64,000 bases of DNA from Pantoea piersonii (lineage in GTDB: Bacteria; Pseudomonadota; Gammaproteobacteria; Enterobacterales; Enterobacteriaceae), in assembly GCF_003612015.1 (NCBI RefSeq), contig NZ_RARB01000002.1, positions 559,590 to 623,589 of the forward strand, given 5' to 3'. Both the position numbers and the translations under genes were made by a program. Of this stretch, positions 1-8,812 are shown piece after piece (within the stretch, counting starts at the first letter, position 1; each line of letters opens with the position of its first letter). Below the pieces are notes generated by a model. That model saw only the letters and a program-made list of their open reading frames with translations. It was not told where the DNA came from and searched no databases.

Positions 1-532
1 GTGCATCCCGTTATCTGACCCTTTCCTGAGGCGTCTTATATCCCGACCAGCCGAGTCTCTTTTCTGAATCAGCGAACACCCCTGTTTTGTGTCGATGCAG
101 CCATCACGTAACACACCTCTTTTACTTTACCGCGCCAGGCGTAAGCGCGTGGCCTCTTCTGGCGATAATCTGCCTGCTTCAGCAGAAACTAAATCCTGAA
201 CCGGGAGACGAATATTACTTTTCTGTCTCAGCCACCTTTCTTTTTATGTTATTTCTTTGACGTTAGTAAAAATATATTAACAGCGCGCCGGTTAAGCTTA
301 TTGCCCTGTTTCAGGTAAGTTGCTGAAGATAAAGTTATTACCCTGCGCTTCGCTGTAATATGCGATTTTAAATTATCGCTTCGCTAATAAATAAATGGGT
401 TTTCTGGTGTGAAATAGCCTTGCAGATACAGGCTGGTCGTCTAGTATTAATCATGCAACACGAAATACGGCTGGCGTAACAGATTTATGCCGGTTGCCAT
501 TTACTGAATGACAATATGTCCAGGAGGATATT
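1..532. other. gene-free leader region upstream of the KGG gene
   Basis: No convincing gene is visible on either strand. The AT-rich 240-480 part holds one plausible promoter (listed separately) for the KGG gene. The first 200 bases may belong to a gene or intergenic region running in from the left, but I see no coding pattern there. Confidence 0.5.
420..447 (+). promoter_or_regulatory. candidate promoter of the KGG gene
   Basis: TTGCAG at 420-425 and TAGTAT at 442-447 are separated by 16 nt. The C-TAGTATTAA context resembles RpoS-type -10 regions, and KGG genes of enterics are RpoS-controlled. This is inferred from sequence pattern only. Confidence 0.35.
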
Positions 533-709
533 ATGGCCGAGCATCGTGGTGGTTCAGGTAATTTTGCAGAGAACCCTGAAAAAGCTTCAGAAGCAGGTAA
601 AAAAGGCGGTCAGCACAGTGGCGGTAATTTCGCTAACGACCGTGAAAAAGCTTCAGAAGCAGGTAAAAAAGGTGGCCAGAATAGCCATAGCGGCGGACGC
701 AAGTCTTAA
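533..709 (+). CDS. yciG: KGG-repeat stress protein, YciG/YmdF (Con-10) family
   Basis: The product is 58 aa, beginning MAEHRGGSGNFAENPEKASE, with two tandem copies of a GGxGNFAxxxEKASEAGKKGGQ repeat (residues about 6-27 and 30-49), the KGG motif of the Con-10 family. It is nearly colinear with E. coli YciG and YmdF as I remember them. YmdF is tied to swarming and YciG belongs to an RpoS-dependent operon that in Salmonella also includes katN. The start is set by AGGAGG at 522-527, 5 nt before the ATG. The gene lies inside a longer ORF in another frame and is easily missed. Its biochemical function is unknown; the protein is hydrophilic, glycine/lysine-rich and probably disordered. yciF and yciE do not follow it here. 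Confidence 0.9.
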   Translation: MAEHRGGSGNFAENPEKASEAGKKGGQHSGGNFANDREKASEAGKKGGQNSHSGGRKS

Positions 710-743
710 TAAACAGAATATTTTAGAGTCTGTTTAAGCCACC

Positions 744-773
744 AACCCCGGCATTCTATGTCGGGGTTTTTTT
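744..773 (+). terminator. Rho-independent terminator after the KGG gene
   Basis: AACCCCG (744-750) pairs with CGGGGTT (762-768) and is followed by a run of T. It lies 35 nt after the stop codon. Confidence 0.85.
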
Positions 774-911
774 ATGCGCTGTAACAGCACATTAGCCGCT
801 CCTTTTAAAAAATCATGCTGAAACGTTTACAGGCAGAGCGACTATTTAAGACTTTTCATCTTGCTGGAGACGGGCGGCAAGGTAAGATCCCTGTTTTACA
901 GGGAGGCCGTT

Positions 912-1283
912 ATGAAAAATGTTGTGCTGAGCATGCTCGCTAAAATATCAAAAATCGATGCGGAAACGAAGCAGCTCACCGCGCGCGTCGAAGCGCAATC
1001 GCTGCTGATCAGCGCGCTGGTGTTAGCCGTCAGCAGGCAGGGCGGCGTAACCGAGATGATTGATAGCGCAAACAAAGCGATCAATACCGTGATTGAATCG
1101 GCCGATTCTGATGAAATGCTGAAGTCAGATGCCGCCATTCTGCTGCATGAATTCCAGGAGTTGCTGACCATATCCAGAGCGGTTGATAAAGCAGATAACG
1201 AAATCGACCAGGATGGGCTCGCTCATATCAGCGGCGTTTCTCACCTGACTGGCTCTGAACCCCAGGAAAAAGACAAGCTTTAG
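912..1283 (+). CDS. iraP: IraP-like RpoS anti-adaptor
   Basis: The product is 123 aa. The N-terminus (MKNVVLSMLAKISKIDAETK, then QLTARVEAQSLLISAL) resembles E. coli IraP ([20 protein letters not shown], then a VEAL segment), mostly predicted helix. IraP binds RssB and blocks delivery of RpoS to ClpXP. This protein is longer than E. coli IraP (86 aa): the extra 35-40 residues are C-terminal, acidic and not recognised. GGGAGG at 901-906 supports the ATG at 912; an in-frame ATG at 861 lacks that support. The assignment rests on the N-terminal half and family memory. The flanking genes are homologues of RpoS-controlled genes, which fits. An unrelated small helical protein remains possible. Confidence 0.65.
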   Translation: MKNVVLSMLAKISKIDAETKQLTARVEAQSLLISALVLAVSRQGGVTEMIDSANKAINTVIESADSDEMLKSDAAILLHEFQELLTISRAVDKADNEIDQDGLAHISGVSHLTGSEPQEKDKL

Positions 1284-1290
1284 CCTGCCT

Positions 1291-1311
1291 CCAGCCCGCC
1301 TTGCGGGCTGG
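1291..1311 (+). terminator. hairpin after iraP
   Basis: CCAGCCCGC (1291-1299) pairs perfectly with GCGGGCTGG (1303-1311) 7 nt after the stop. There is no clean T-tract, so termination is likely but not certain. Confidence 0.55.
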
Positions 1312-1351
1312 CTGATGCGCCTGCTTTAATATTTGGTCTCAGACACCCCTT

Positions 1352-1678
1352 TTATGCCGCCATCTTCCGACAGGCCGCTGCGCAGCGCTGACAGGCCTGC
1401 GCGCAGTGCTGGCAGTGATCGTGCTGATGCTGACCGCACTCGTCCGCGCACTGCTGGCAAACGTCCGCACAGAGCTGACAGAGCGCAACGGCTGATTCGC
1501 TCTGCTGCGCAATAAACTGAGCGGCCAGGCGACAAATCGCCGCGCACTGCATATCGAGCTGAATGCAGCCCCGCATCATTTCAATATTTTCTTCACGCAG
1601 ACAGGACGCCGCGCAATTATCGCAGGCAGCGGCACAGGCATAACAGGCTTCCAGGCACTGTTTATATTCACTGTTCAT
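1352..1678 (-). CDS. four-helix-bundle copper-storage protein (Csp / DUF326 family)
   Basis: The product is 108 aa and contains 19 cysteines, mostly as CxxC or CxxxC pairs spread over the whole chain (for example CLEACYACAAACDNC near residue 8 and CQHCAQACQRCAAAC near the C-terminus). This is the pattern of Csp proteins, in which four helices line a tube with thiolates that store many Cu(I) ions. There is no signal peptide, which suggests the cytosolic Csp3-like type. AGGAGG lies just before the ATG on the minus strand. It is convergent with iraP and divergent from katN, so it is transcribed alone. Metal identity is inferred from the family. Confidence 0.85.
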   Translation of the reverse strand: MNSEYKQCLEACYACAAACDNCAASCLREENIEMMRGCIQLDMQCAAICRLAAQFIAQQSESAVALCQLCADVCQQCADECGQHQHDHCQHCAQACQRCAAACRKMAA

Positions 1679-2023
1679 ATTTCCTCCTTATCATTTCGTG
1701 GTGACTGATTAAGCCTAAAAAATATTGGTGATTATGCAAGTCGCAGACAGAGAAGCGATTCTGCCAGCGCTACGCTAAAAAATGGCGTTGATAAAAAATA
1801 GTGTGGGTTGACCTTATAAACATTATGCTTATTTGCAGCAGGGCTGCGTCAGCCACCAAATAGCCGATAACTTTTTTTTGACGCTAAGTGTTTAATATTT
1901 CTGACGAGGCAGGGGGATCTGCCGCTTATATTTTGTCCGAAAAATTACGGTCGCGCTTTCATTTTTGTGAAACCTCTTCCAGGCTTGTCTGGCTTATTCT
2001 TGAAAAAAAGCCAGGAGATAAAT

Positions 2024-2881
2024 ATGTTTCACCATTCTTCAAAACTTCAATATCCCGTACGCGTCGATAAACCGGATCCGGAATTTGCCATGCTGCTGCA
2101 ACAGGCGATTGGCGGAGTGGAAGGGGAGATTCGTGTGGCGATGCAGTACTTCTTCCAGGCCATGGGCGCCCGTGGCGACGCGCGTATTCGCGATCTGCTG
2201 ATCTCTACCGCGACCGAAGAGCTGGCGCATATCGAAATGCTGGCGCATGCCGTCGCGCTGAACCTGGAAGGCGCACCGCTCTCCTATCAGGAAGCGTCGG
2301 CGAAAGATCCGGTCGTCAACGCGGTACTGGGCGGCATGAACCCGCGTCATATCCTTTCATCGGGTCTGGCGGCGCTGCCGGTCAACGCCAACGGCGTGCC
2401 TTTCGATATGAGTCATATCTATGCCTCAGGCAACGTAGCGGCTGATATGCTGGCTAACGTGACGGCCGAAGCGACAGGCCGCGTGCTGGCGACTCGCCTG
2501 TACAATCTGACCGAAGATACCGGCATGAAAGATTTCCTCTCTTTCCTGATTGCGCGCGACACCATGCACCAGCAGCAGTGGCTGGCGGTAATCGAAGAGA
2601 TGGGCGGGCTTAACGCTTCGTTGCCGATTCCTAACAGCTTCCCGCAAAGTGAAGAAGCCAGCGAACACTCTTACTATGTGCTTAATACGTCGCTGGATAA
2701 ACCGCTGCCGAAAGGTCGCTGGTGCGAAGGTCCTTCGTTTGACGGCAAAGCCCAGTTTACCGCTAAAGAGAAGCCTGAGCTGCTGGGCGATGAGCCGCTG
2801 CTGGGTCATGCCCGTCCAGGTTCCGGCGCGCAAAGCGAACAGGAACTTTCCGGTACCGTACCGCCTGCATTAAAACCTTAA
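2024..2881 (+). CDS. katN: manganese-containing (non-haem) catalase
   Basis: The product is 285 aa and disproportionates H2O2 with a dimanganese centre. The ferritin-like ligand pattern is visible: EGEIRVAMQYFFQA near residue 35 and EELAHIEM near residue 65, then an Asp/His-rich helix (RDTMHQQQW) near residue 180. The chosen start follows CAGGAGA and gives MFHHSSKLQY, typical of the family; the ORF could be extended 19 codons upstream but without a ribosome site. In Salmonella, katN closes an RpoS-dependent yciGFE-katN operon; here a yciG-like gene lies 1.3 kb upstream with other genes between. The tail after residue 220 is proline-rich and variable, as usual. Confidence 0.92.
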   Translation: MFHHSSKLQYPVRVDKPDPEFAMLLQQAIGGVEGEIRVAMQYFFQAMGARGDARIRDLLISTATEELAHIEMLAHAVALNLEGAPLSYQEASAKDPVVNAVLGGMNPRHILSSGLAALPVNANGVPFDMSHIYASGNVAADMLANVTAEATGRVLATRLYNLTEDTGMKDFLSFLIARDTMHQQQWLAVIEEMGGLNASLPIPNSFPQSEEASEHSYYVLNTSLDKPLPKGRWCEGPSFDGKAQFTAKEKPELLGDEPLLGHARPGSGAQSEQELSGTVPPALKP

Positions 2882-3164
2882 TCGCAACGTGCCCAGGGAA
2901 GGGCGCGCGCCACTGATTGATTTCAGCGCGATATATCCAGTAGCGAACCGTATTACAGATGTGTGCGGTGCGATATTTGGCCTGACAGGGACGTCACCTT
3001 ATCCAGCCGCCATCCTTTTTGCTTTACGTCCTTTTCTTACGGGAAAATAAAGTATCGCCTTAACCTGCCGCAACGCCCTCCGTACCAGCCTGAATCAGAG
3101 TCCAAAAAAATATTTTTTTCGGGATTGAGCAACGCGATGAATTTAACCCCTCAGCGGCGCTTAA
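2882..3164. other. intergenic region after katN
   Basis: No gene is seen. The only marked feature is a short A7-T-A-T7 palindrome at 3104-3119 that could mark the end of katN transcription. Confidence 0.5.
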
Positions 3165-3192
3165 ATGAAAAACCCCGACGGGCGCCGGGGTT
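3165..3192 (-). terminator. terminator of the 68-aa gene
   Basis: AACCCCG (3171-3177) pairs with CGGGGTT (3186-3192). Read on the minus strand the stem is followed by TTTTCATTT. Confidence 0.8.
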
Positions 3193-3203
3193 AACTGAAG
3201 CAC

Positions 3204-3410
3204 TTATTTTGTATCAAGCACCTGTTGCAGCCAGACCAGCTCATCATCGAAGCCGGACTCGCGTAACAGCTGGAAATAGGATTGCTGAATGTCGGCGGAG
3301 ACAGACGCCAACAGCATACCCAGCATCCCTTTAGTTTTACAGATTTCTAATGCGGCGTTTTCGAGAGAATCAAGGTTAAAACTTACGTTATCAAGCGTTT
3401 CAGCGACCAT
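3204..3410 (-). CDS. unknown 68-aa acidic protein
   Basis: The product is 68 aa starting MVAETLDNVSFNLDSLENAA. It is mostly predicted helix, with one central cysteine (EICKTKGM), no signal peptide and no membrane segment. The start is set by TCAGGAG 9 nt upstream of the ATG; a longer reading of 96 aa lacks such a site. A canonical terminator follows the stop, so it is a complete single-gene transcription unit. I do not recognise the family and give no function. It lies between the catalase and pphA, where E. coli has other genes. Confidence 0.75.
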   Translation of the reverse strand: MVAETLDNVSFNLDSLENAALEICKTKGMLGMLLASVSADIQQSYFQLLRESGFDDELVWLQQVLDTK

Positions 3411-3620
3411 TCTTATTCTCCTGACGGAGGTAATCAGCCATCCCTCCTTTGCTGTGTGTATCTGCTCCACATTGTGGACGGGCTGAGGTCTCACACTAAC
3501 GCAGTTTTGTCTGTCAGAAACATCCTGATATCTGAACAGTAATCGTCACGCTCTGGCGCTTTTATGCGCAAAAATTACGAAAAATCTGAGTAGCAGGCAG
3601 CGAACATCGCGTCAGGCAGA
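3411..3620. other. intergenic region
   Basis: No gene is supported here. I looked for the conserved small RNA SdsR/RyeA that lies next to pphA in E. coli and did not recognise it. Confidence 0.4.
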
Positions 3621-3728
3621 TCAGCCGACAAACAGCAGATGCACGAGACGCGCCAGCGATTCCAGCAGGAGCAGACTGCCGACGAAGATCAGCACTAACA
3701 CGCTAATAAATTGTTTCCGGCTATTCAT
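3621..3728 (-). CDS. 35-aa single-pass membrane peptide (small ORF)
   Basis: The product is 35 aa: a short polar N-terminus (MNSRKQF) followed by a hydrophobic stretch from residue 8 to about 22 (ISVLVLIFVGSLLLL), then ESLARLVHLLFVG. AGGGAGG precedes the ATG with 4 nt spacing, and the start and stop are clean. It is divergent from pphA with a 76-nt gap. It does not match MgrB, YohP, KdpF, YoaI or YoaJ as I remember them. The ribosome site plus one clear transmembrane segment support a real small protein; function unknown. Confidence 0.55.
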   Translation of the reverse strand: MNSRKQFISVLVLIFVGSLLLLESLARLVHLLFVG

Positions 3729-3804
3729 CACGCCTCCCTGAAGATGTGACCGGCTATACTTTAACCCGCACTTAATAAACCTCTGGTTAACAAGCGGGAT
3801 CGAA

Positions 3805-4464
3805 ATGCACTACCAGTATCTCAATGGTGAAAACTGGCAAAACATATGGGTTGTGGGCGACCTGCACGGCTGCCGCAGTCAGCTTGATGCATTGCTGCTG
3901 GAGAACGGTTTTGACAAGCAGAGCGACCTGCTGATTTCCGTCGGCGATATCATCGATCGCGGGCCAGACAGTCCCGGCTGTTTAGAGTTGTTAGAACAGC
4001 CGTGGTTCCGCTGCGTGCGCGGAAATCATGAAGAGATGGCGATTGAGGCGTTACAGTGTCACGACAGGCTGAACTGGATGATGAACGGCGGAGAGTGGTT
4101 CTATAAGCTCAAGGGAGCGAAGCTGATTGCGGCGCGTCATGCGCTCAAACGCCTAACCACTCTGCCGCTGATCCTGCATCTGCAGCTTGCGGATCGCATT
4201 GTGATAGTGGCGCACGCGGACTATCCGGCAGCGCGCTACGCCTGGGAGCAGCCGTTAGACTGGCATAAAGTGGTGTGGAACCGCGAACGCATCACCCGGC
4301 TGCAGGCGGGCGATGCGGGAAAAGAGGCGGGGGAAATAGGCGGCGCGGATGAGTTCTATTTCGGCCATACGCCGCTACAGCGTCCGCTGGAATCGGGCAA
4401 CCTGCGCTATATCGATACCGGCGCGGTGTTCGGCAACCGGCTGACGCTGGTGCAGCTGCAATAA
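3805..4464 (+). CDS. pphA: serine/threonine protein phosphatase
   Basis: The product is 219 aa, a metal-dependent PPP-family phosphatase. Signature motifs are in order: GDLHGC at residues 18-23, GDIIDRGP near 47, GNHEE near 75, HAD near 138 and GHTPL near 191; these provide the dinuclear metal ligands and phosphate-binding residues. In E. coli PphA (PrpA) acts on phosphoproteins and on signalling after protein misfolding. It is full length for the family. It is convergent with rsmF, with 3 nt between the stops. The E. coli genes yebV and yebW that lie between them are absent. Confidence 0.93.
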   Translation: MHYQYLNGENWQNIWVVGDLHGCRSQLDALLLENGFDKQSDLLISVGDIIDRGPDSPGCLELLEQPWFRCVRGNHEEMAIEALQCHDRLNWMMNGGEWFYKLKGAKLIAARHALKRLTTLPLILHLQLADRIVIVAHADYPAARYAWEQPLDWHKVVWNRERITRLQAGDAGKEAGEIGGADEFYFGHTPLQRPLESGNLRYIDTGAVFGNRLTLVQLQ

Positions 4465-4467
4465 GGC

Positions 4468-5886
4468 TCAGCGGAACAGGCGACCGTCGCGCACCAGCTC
4501 GCGTGGGTAGCTGTTTTTAATGCGGCTGCCGACGCGTTTCGCCAGGCCGAGCGGCTGCTGCTGGTAAGTCACAATCATTTCATCACGCTGCGGCGGCGTC
4601 TCCGGGAAGATATCCCGTCCGCGATACCACTCCAGCGCCTCGTCAGCAGACAGTTCAAATGTCCGTTGCGCATCCAGCTGCGCCAGCGCGATGACCGCTT
4701 CATGCTGCCAGCGGTAGCCTCGTGCAAAGGTTTCCGCCAGCTTCAGGCCGATACGGGAGAAGCGAACGCTGCCGAGCAGCGGCGTAATTGCCTCTGGAAA
4801 CAGCCAGATCTCTTTATCGCGCTGCCACAGCGTCAGTTCGTCGCTCCATTGCAGGCCGACCGACGCCGCCGCGTTAGCGACCTCTGCCGCCATCTTTTTA
4901 TTCACTGGCGTAAAGGGCAGCTTGCCCAGCCTGTAGCCGGGCTGCGGCAGCGGCGCGACCGAGGCGGTTTTACGCAGCCGCGCGACGAAAAAGCCTTCGC
5001 TGTCGAACAGCTGCGGAAACACGTGCAAAAAGCCTTCCGGCGTTAAAGCCTGCGCGGCATCGGCGAAAAGCGCGTCGAGCGGAACGACCTCTACCGCCTG
5101 CGGATAGCGCGCCAGCAGCCAGGCGATCACCTGCTGGTTCTCTATCTGATTGAGTGTGCAGGTGGAATAGACCAGGATACCGCCCGGTTTAAGCGCATGG
5201 AAGGCGCTTTCGATCAGATCGCGCTGGGTGGCAGCAATCGCCTCGGTGCTGCTCAGCGACCAGTTTTTCAGCGCGTCGGCGTCTTTACGGATCACCCCTT
5301 CGCCCGAGCAGGGCGCATCCAGCAGCACGGCGTCAAACTGTTCCGGCAAGGCGGGGCCGAAGACGCGTGCGTCAAAATGGGTGAGGGCGACATTGCTGAC
5401 GCCGCAGCGGCTGATATTGGCGTGCAGCACCTTGACGCGGCTCGCCGAAAATTCGTTGGCAAGGATGGCGCCGCGGTTGCCCATGCGCGCCGCTATCTGC
5501 GTGGTTTTCGAGCCGGGCGCGGCCGCCATATCCATCACCCTCAGCGCATCGGGCGCGGCGTCAAACAGCGCGCTGACCGGCAGCATAGAGCTCGCTTCCT
5601 GAATGTAAAACAGCCCGCTCAGATGCTCCGCCACGCTGCCCAGCGGCAGACTCTCATCGTCGCGCTCAATCCAGAAGCCTTCCGCGCACCAGGGCACCGG
5701 CGTCAGCCGCCAGCCATAGTCAGCCGTCTGGGTGAGGAAATCCGCTACGCTGATTTTGAGCGTGTTGACGCGGATAGTGCGACGCAGCGGTTGCTGGCTG
5801 ATGGCGATAAAGCGTTGCAGCTCGGCGTCATCGGGCAGCGCGGCGCGCATCAGGTCAAGAAAGTCAGAGGGGAAAAGATCGGCCAC
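4468..5886 (-). CDS. rsmF: 16S rRNA (cytosine-1407-C5) methyltransferase RsmF
   Basis: The product is 472 aa (E. coli about 479). It methylates C1407 of 16S rRNA using S-adenosylmethionine. The SAM-binding loop [15 protein letters not shown] is near residue 120. The two cysteines of the m5C mechanism are in LDAPCSGEG (about 189) and YSTCTLNQ (about 240). A C-terminal PUA-like and RNA-binding part follows. The start is GTG, giving [10 protein letters not shown], with no strong ribosome site. It is downstream of letB on the same strand but separated by 289 nt containing hairpins. Confidence 0.95.
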   Translation of the reverse strand: MADLFPSDFLDLMRAALPDDAELQRFIAISQQPLRRTIRVNTLKISVADFLTQTADYGWRLTPVPWCAEGFWIERDDESLPLGSVAEHLSGLFYIQEASSMLPVSALFDAAPDALRVMDMAAAPGSKTTQIAARMGNRGAILANEFSASRVKVLHANISRCGVSNVALTHFDARVFGPALPEQFDAVLLDAPCSGEGVIRKDADALKNWSLSSTEAIAATQRDLIESAFHALKPGGILVYSTCTLNQIENQQVIAWLLARYPQAVEVVPLDALFADAAQALTPEGFLHVFPQLFDSEGFFVARLRKTASVAPLPQPGYRLGKLPFTPVNKKMAAEVANAAASVGLQWSDELTLWQRDKEIWLFPEAITPLLGSVRFSRIGLKLAETFARGYRWQHEAVIALAQLDAQRTFELSADEALEWYRGRDIFPETPPQRDEMIVTYQQQPLGLAKRVGSRIKNSYPRELVRDGRLFR

Positions 5887-6175
5887 GGGCAGGTTCCAGT
5901 TGAAACGTTGAGGTCAAAAACAGGGGCGGCAGTGTAGCACGAAAAGGGTGACGTCGCTCCAGGCCGCTGGTCCGGTAGTCAGACAGCAGGGAACAAAAAA
6001 CCAGGCGCTCCGCGGCAGGGAAAACGCAGAGCGGTTTTGAACAACGCAGATACGCACCGTAAGGCCAGGGTGCGTATCTGCGTGGGACGAGCTGGCAGCA
6101 AGACCATGTTATGCGTCTTTGCGAGCGGGGCTTGAACCCTCGCTCGCACCACAATACCAGGTGTTGCCGACCAGC
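5887..6175. other. hairpin-rich spacer between letB and rsmF
   Basis: This contains the 15-bp inverted repeat at 6044-6083 and a second hairpin around 6122-6149 (GCGAGCG...CGCTCGC with inner GGG/CCC). No gene is convincing; the ORFs found here are by-products of these palindromes. Confidence 0.6.
6044..6083. repeat. perfect 15-bp inverted repeat
   Basis: ACGCAGATACGCACC (6044-6058) and its exact reverse complement (6069-6083) flank a 10-nt loop. There is no T-run on either side, so it is not a standard terminator. It could be a REP-like element or an mRNA-stabilising 3' structure for letAB. Confidence 0.8.
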
Positions 6176-8812
6176 TTACTGTCGCGGATCGGGGATAGCC
6201 GTTCCCCAGCTGCGCCAGTTTTTCGGCGCTTCATCCTGCAGCAGGAAGTGCTTGTCTGCGCCCGCCTGCGGCGCCAGCGGCACCGTCGGCGGCGTGGCGA
6301 ACTGAATGCCGCCGCGAATAAACTGCTGGAAGGTGCCGGTTTTCACCACGCCGCCAATCAGGCCGAAGTCGAGGTTATAGCCTGACGCCAGCCAGAACAC
6401 GGAGTTGTTGCGCACCAGATGTTGATACTTTTTGCTGATGCGCAGCGCAATCTGCACCCTGTCCGCCATATTGCCCAGCGAAGTGCCGGTTACGGTGCCG
6501 ACCTCGACGCCGCGGAACAGTACCGGCGTACCGATAGAGAGCGAGCCCGCCTCGGCGGCGTCGACATAAATCGTCAGCCCGTTCAGGTAGCGTGAATCGG
6601 TAATGGTACTCTCCTGCAGCTCGAAAATACGCGCCGGTCCTCCTTTGCCTGGGTCGACGTTGACGTAGGGCTGCAGGAGCGTCTCCAGATGATTAACGCC
6701 AGCCGGCGAGATCTCTGGCGACACTACCGAGAAGTGACTGCCGGTGCGCGCAAAGTCCTGTACATACTCTGGATAGAGCACCGCCTTCGCGACTACCTGA
6801 TTATTATCTTTACTCAGAGAGAGGGACTCCACCTGGCCGATGTTAATGCCCAGATAGCGAATCGGCATCCCTTCCGACAGCTTGCTGGCGTCGTAAGTAT
6901 GCAGGGTAATCTGGCTGCCGACCGCGCGCGCCGCCGTCTCGGAAGGATAAAGCGTGCGCTTGCTGCCTTTGGCGTTCGCCGCGCCGCTCATATTGTCGAA
7001 GCTGATGGCGCCGCGCAGCGCACGGTTAAGCGGCGATGCCTGTACCGTCAGGCCGCTGCCGTTAAGCTGCACGCGCGCGCCGCCTTCCGCCCAGAACACG
7101 CTCTCGCTGGTCAACAGCTTGCGATACTCCGGTTTGATATGGACGGCGATATCGAAGGCGCTGGCGCGCGGCGTGACGTCAACGATTTCGCCGACCTCAT
7201 ATTTGCGGTACAGCACCACCGAGCCAGCCTGCACGTCCGGCAGGCTGTTGGCGGTCAGCGTCAGGGTAGTGGAAGGGCGATCGCCGATAATGCCTTCCTC
7301 CGCTTTTTCGGCGTCGGCGAACAGCGGGTAAGCGGATTTAACCGCGCCCTGATTGCCCGGCTCAAGACGAATGCCGCCGTCGACCCATTCGCGCGCGCTG
7401 GCGCCCAGCACTTTCATGCCGTCGAGGCCAAACTTCACGTCGAGGCGACTGTTGACGATAAATTTGCTGTCGCCGTGCACCAGGTTGCGATAGGCCGGCT
7501 CAATCGCCGCGACAAACAGAATGCCTTTCTCATTCAGCTCGCGCGAAATGACCTGGCCGATCTTCATGCCGTGCAGCATGACCGGCTGACCGGCATCGAT
7601 GCCATAACTTTCCGGCGCGCTGAGTTTCACCGTCAGCACGTCAGGCTTCTGCAGCAGCGACTCGCTGGCGGGCAGCACGGTAAAGTGGCTTTGCGGCTCG
7701 CCGTCGCCTGGCACCAGCTCAAGCGTATTGCCGGTCAGCAGGCTGCTGAGATTGGTATCGGTCAGGCTCACCTTCGGGCTGCGCATCTCAATGCGCGTGC
7801 CGCTGCGCATCAGATTGACGACGGAGGGATCGAGCGTCAGCTCTCCCGTGACTTTCCCGCCGCTCAGCAGATTCAGTTTTGTCAGGCTGCCGACCTCGAG
7901 GCCCTGATAGACCAGCGGCGTCCGGCCCGCTTTCAGGTTATTGCCGTCAGGCAGATCGAGCGTCACAATCACGCCGCGCTGGCTGCGCGCCAGATCGGGA
8001 TAGAGCCGGTAGTTCTGGTCCGTTTTCGCCTGCGGCGAATCGTCTGGCGAGTCAAAGGCGATGGCGCCGTTGACCAGCGCCGCCAGGCTCTCCAGCTCGA
8101 CCTTCGCGCCGCTGAGGCTGACGTCGGCGCTCAGGCCGGAAACATTCCAGAAGCGGCTGTTGGTTTTAACCAGATTCTTAAAGCGGCGTTCGATTAGCAC
8201 ATCAATGGAGACGCCGTCCGTTTTGCTGTTGATGCTGTAGTCATAGACGCGGCCGACCGGGATTTTGCGGTAGTAAACCAGCGAGCCGGAATTGAGCGCG
8301 CCGAGATCGGGCGCGTGCAGATGGATCAGCAGCTCGCCGGTATTAACGCGGTACTTGGGCTGGGTATCCTGCGCAATAAAGTTATCGCGCGGTTTGCCGC
8401 TGCCCGGCATCATGCCGATATAGTTGCCCCCCACCAGCGCATCGAGTCCCGATACGCCCGCCAGCGAGGCTTTCGGCGTCACCAGCCAGAACTGGGTGTT
8501 CTCGCGCAGCGCCTCTTTCATATCGCTTTTGATGCTCGCCTTGATCTGGATAGTGCGGTAGTCATCGCTCAGATTGATGCCCTGCACGGTGCCGACCTCC
8601 ACGCCCTGATAGCGGATCGGCGTGCGGCCCGGCACGATGCCGTCCGCCGACTGGAAGTTAATGGTGATCACCGTGCCGCGCTCTTCGTAGTTAGTCCAGA
8701 GCAGCCAGCCGGCGATCAGCATCGCTACAATCGGCAGGAGCCAGAATGGAGAAACCTTACGTTTGCTGCGCAGCGTCGCGTTAGTCGGTGTAGTCGGCGT
8801 TTCCTGTTGCAT
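6176..8812 (-). CDS. letB: intermembrane lipid-transport MCE protein LetB
   Basis: The product is 878 aa (E. coli 877). LetB forms a long periplasmic hexameric tunnel moving lipids between inner and outer membranes. One N-terminal membrane segment (about residues 22-38) is followed by seven MCE domains. Their repeating core is directly visible seven times: [54 protein letters not shown] and FRGVEVGTV. The ATG at 8812 gives [10 protein letters not shown], matching the E. coli start; the upstream extension is the overlap with letA. The first 32 nt overlap the letA end, so translation is probably coupled. Confidence 0.95.
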   Translation of the reverse strand: MQQETPTTPTNATLRSKRKVSPFWLLPIVAMLIAGWLLWTNYEERGTVITINFQSADGIVPGRTPIRYQGVEVGTVQGINLSDDYRTIQIKASIKSDMKEALRENTQFWLVTPKASLAGVSGLDALVGGNYIGMMPGSGKPRDNFIAQDTQPKYRVNTGELLIHLHAPDLGALNSGSLVYYRKIPVGRVYDYSINSKTDGVSIDVLIERRFKNLVKTNSRFWNVSGLSADVSLSGAKVELESLAALVNGAIAFDSPDDSPQAKTDQNYRLYPDLARSQRGVIVTLDLPDGNNLKAGRTPLVYQGLEVGSLTKLNLLSGGKVTGELTLDPSVVNLMRSGTRIEMRSPKVSLTDTNLSSLLTGNTLELVPGDGEPQSHFTVLPASESLLQKPDVLTVKLSAPESYGIDAGQPVMLHGMKIGQVISRELNEKGILFVAAIEPAYRNLVHGDSKFIVNSRLDVKFGLDGMKVLGASAREWVDGGIRLEPGNQGAVKSAYPLFADAEKAEEGIIGDRPSTTLTLTANSLPDVQAGSVVLYRKYEVGEIVDVTPRASAFDIAVHIKPEYRKLLTSESVFWAEGGARVQLNGSGLTVQASPLNRALRGAISFDNMSGAANAKGSKRTLYPSETAARAVGSQITLHTYDASKLSEGMPIRYLGINIGQVESLSLSKDNNQVVAKAVLYPEYVQDFARTGSHFSVVSPEISPAGVNHLETLLQPYVNVDPGKGGPARIFELQESTITDSRYLNGLTIYVDAAEAGSLSIGTPVLFRGVEVGTVTGTSLGNMADRVQIALRISKKYQHLVRNNSVFWLASGYNLDFGLIGGVVKTGTFQQFIRGGIQFATPPTVPLAPQAGADKHFLLQDEAPKNWRSWGTAIPDPRQ

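Noticed and set aside
516..737. 73-aa plus-strand ORF over the KGG gene
   Set aside because: Wrong frame; the shorter 533-709 frame has the ribosome site and clear YciG/YmdF homology.
1888..2070. 60-aa ORF before katN
   Set aside because: Overlaps the katN start in another frame with no ribosome site.
3104..3119. A7-T-A-T7 palindrome as a possible IHF or phage attachment core
   Set aside because: Simple AT palindrome without flanking direct repeats or an integrase gene.
3495..3804. SdsR/RyeA small RNA next to pphA
   Set aside because: The expected stems and terminator of SdsR are not present; the conserved neighbour used in E. coli is outside or absent.
6110..6155. tRNA T-arm-like sequence (GAGGGTTCAAGC on the minus strand)
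   Set aside because: No acceptor, D or anticodon arms can be built around it; it is part of a simple palindrome.
6689..8197. 502-aa ORF antisense to letB
   Set aside because: Shadow of the GC-rich, repetitive MCE coding sequence; composition is Arg/Ala/Gln-rich as typical for antisense frames.
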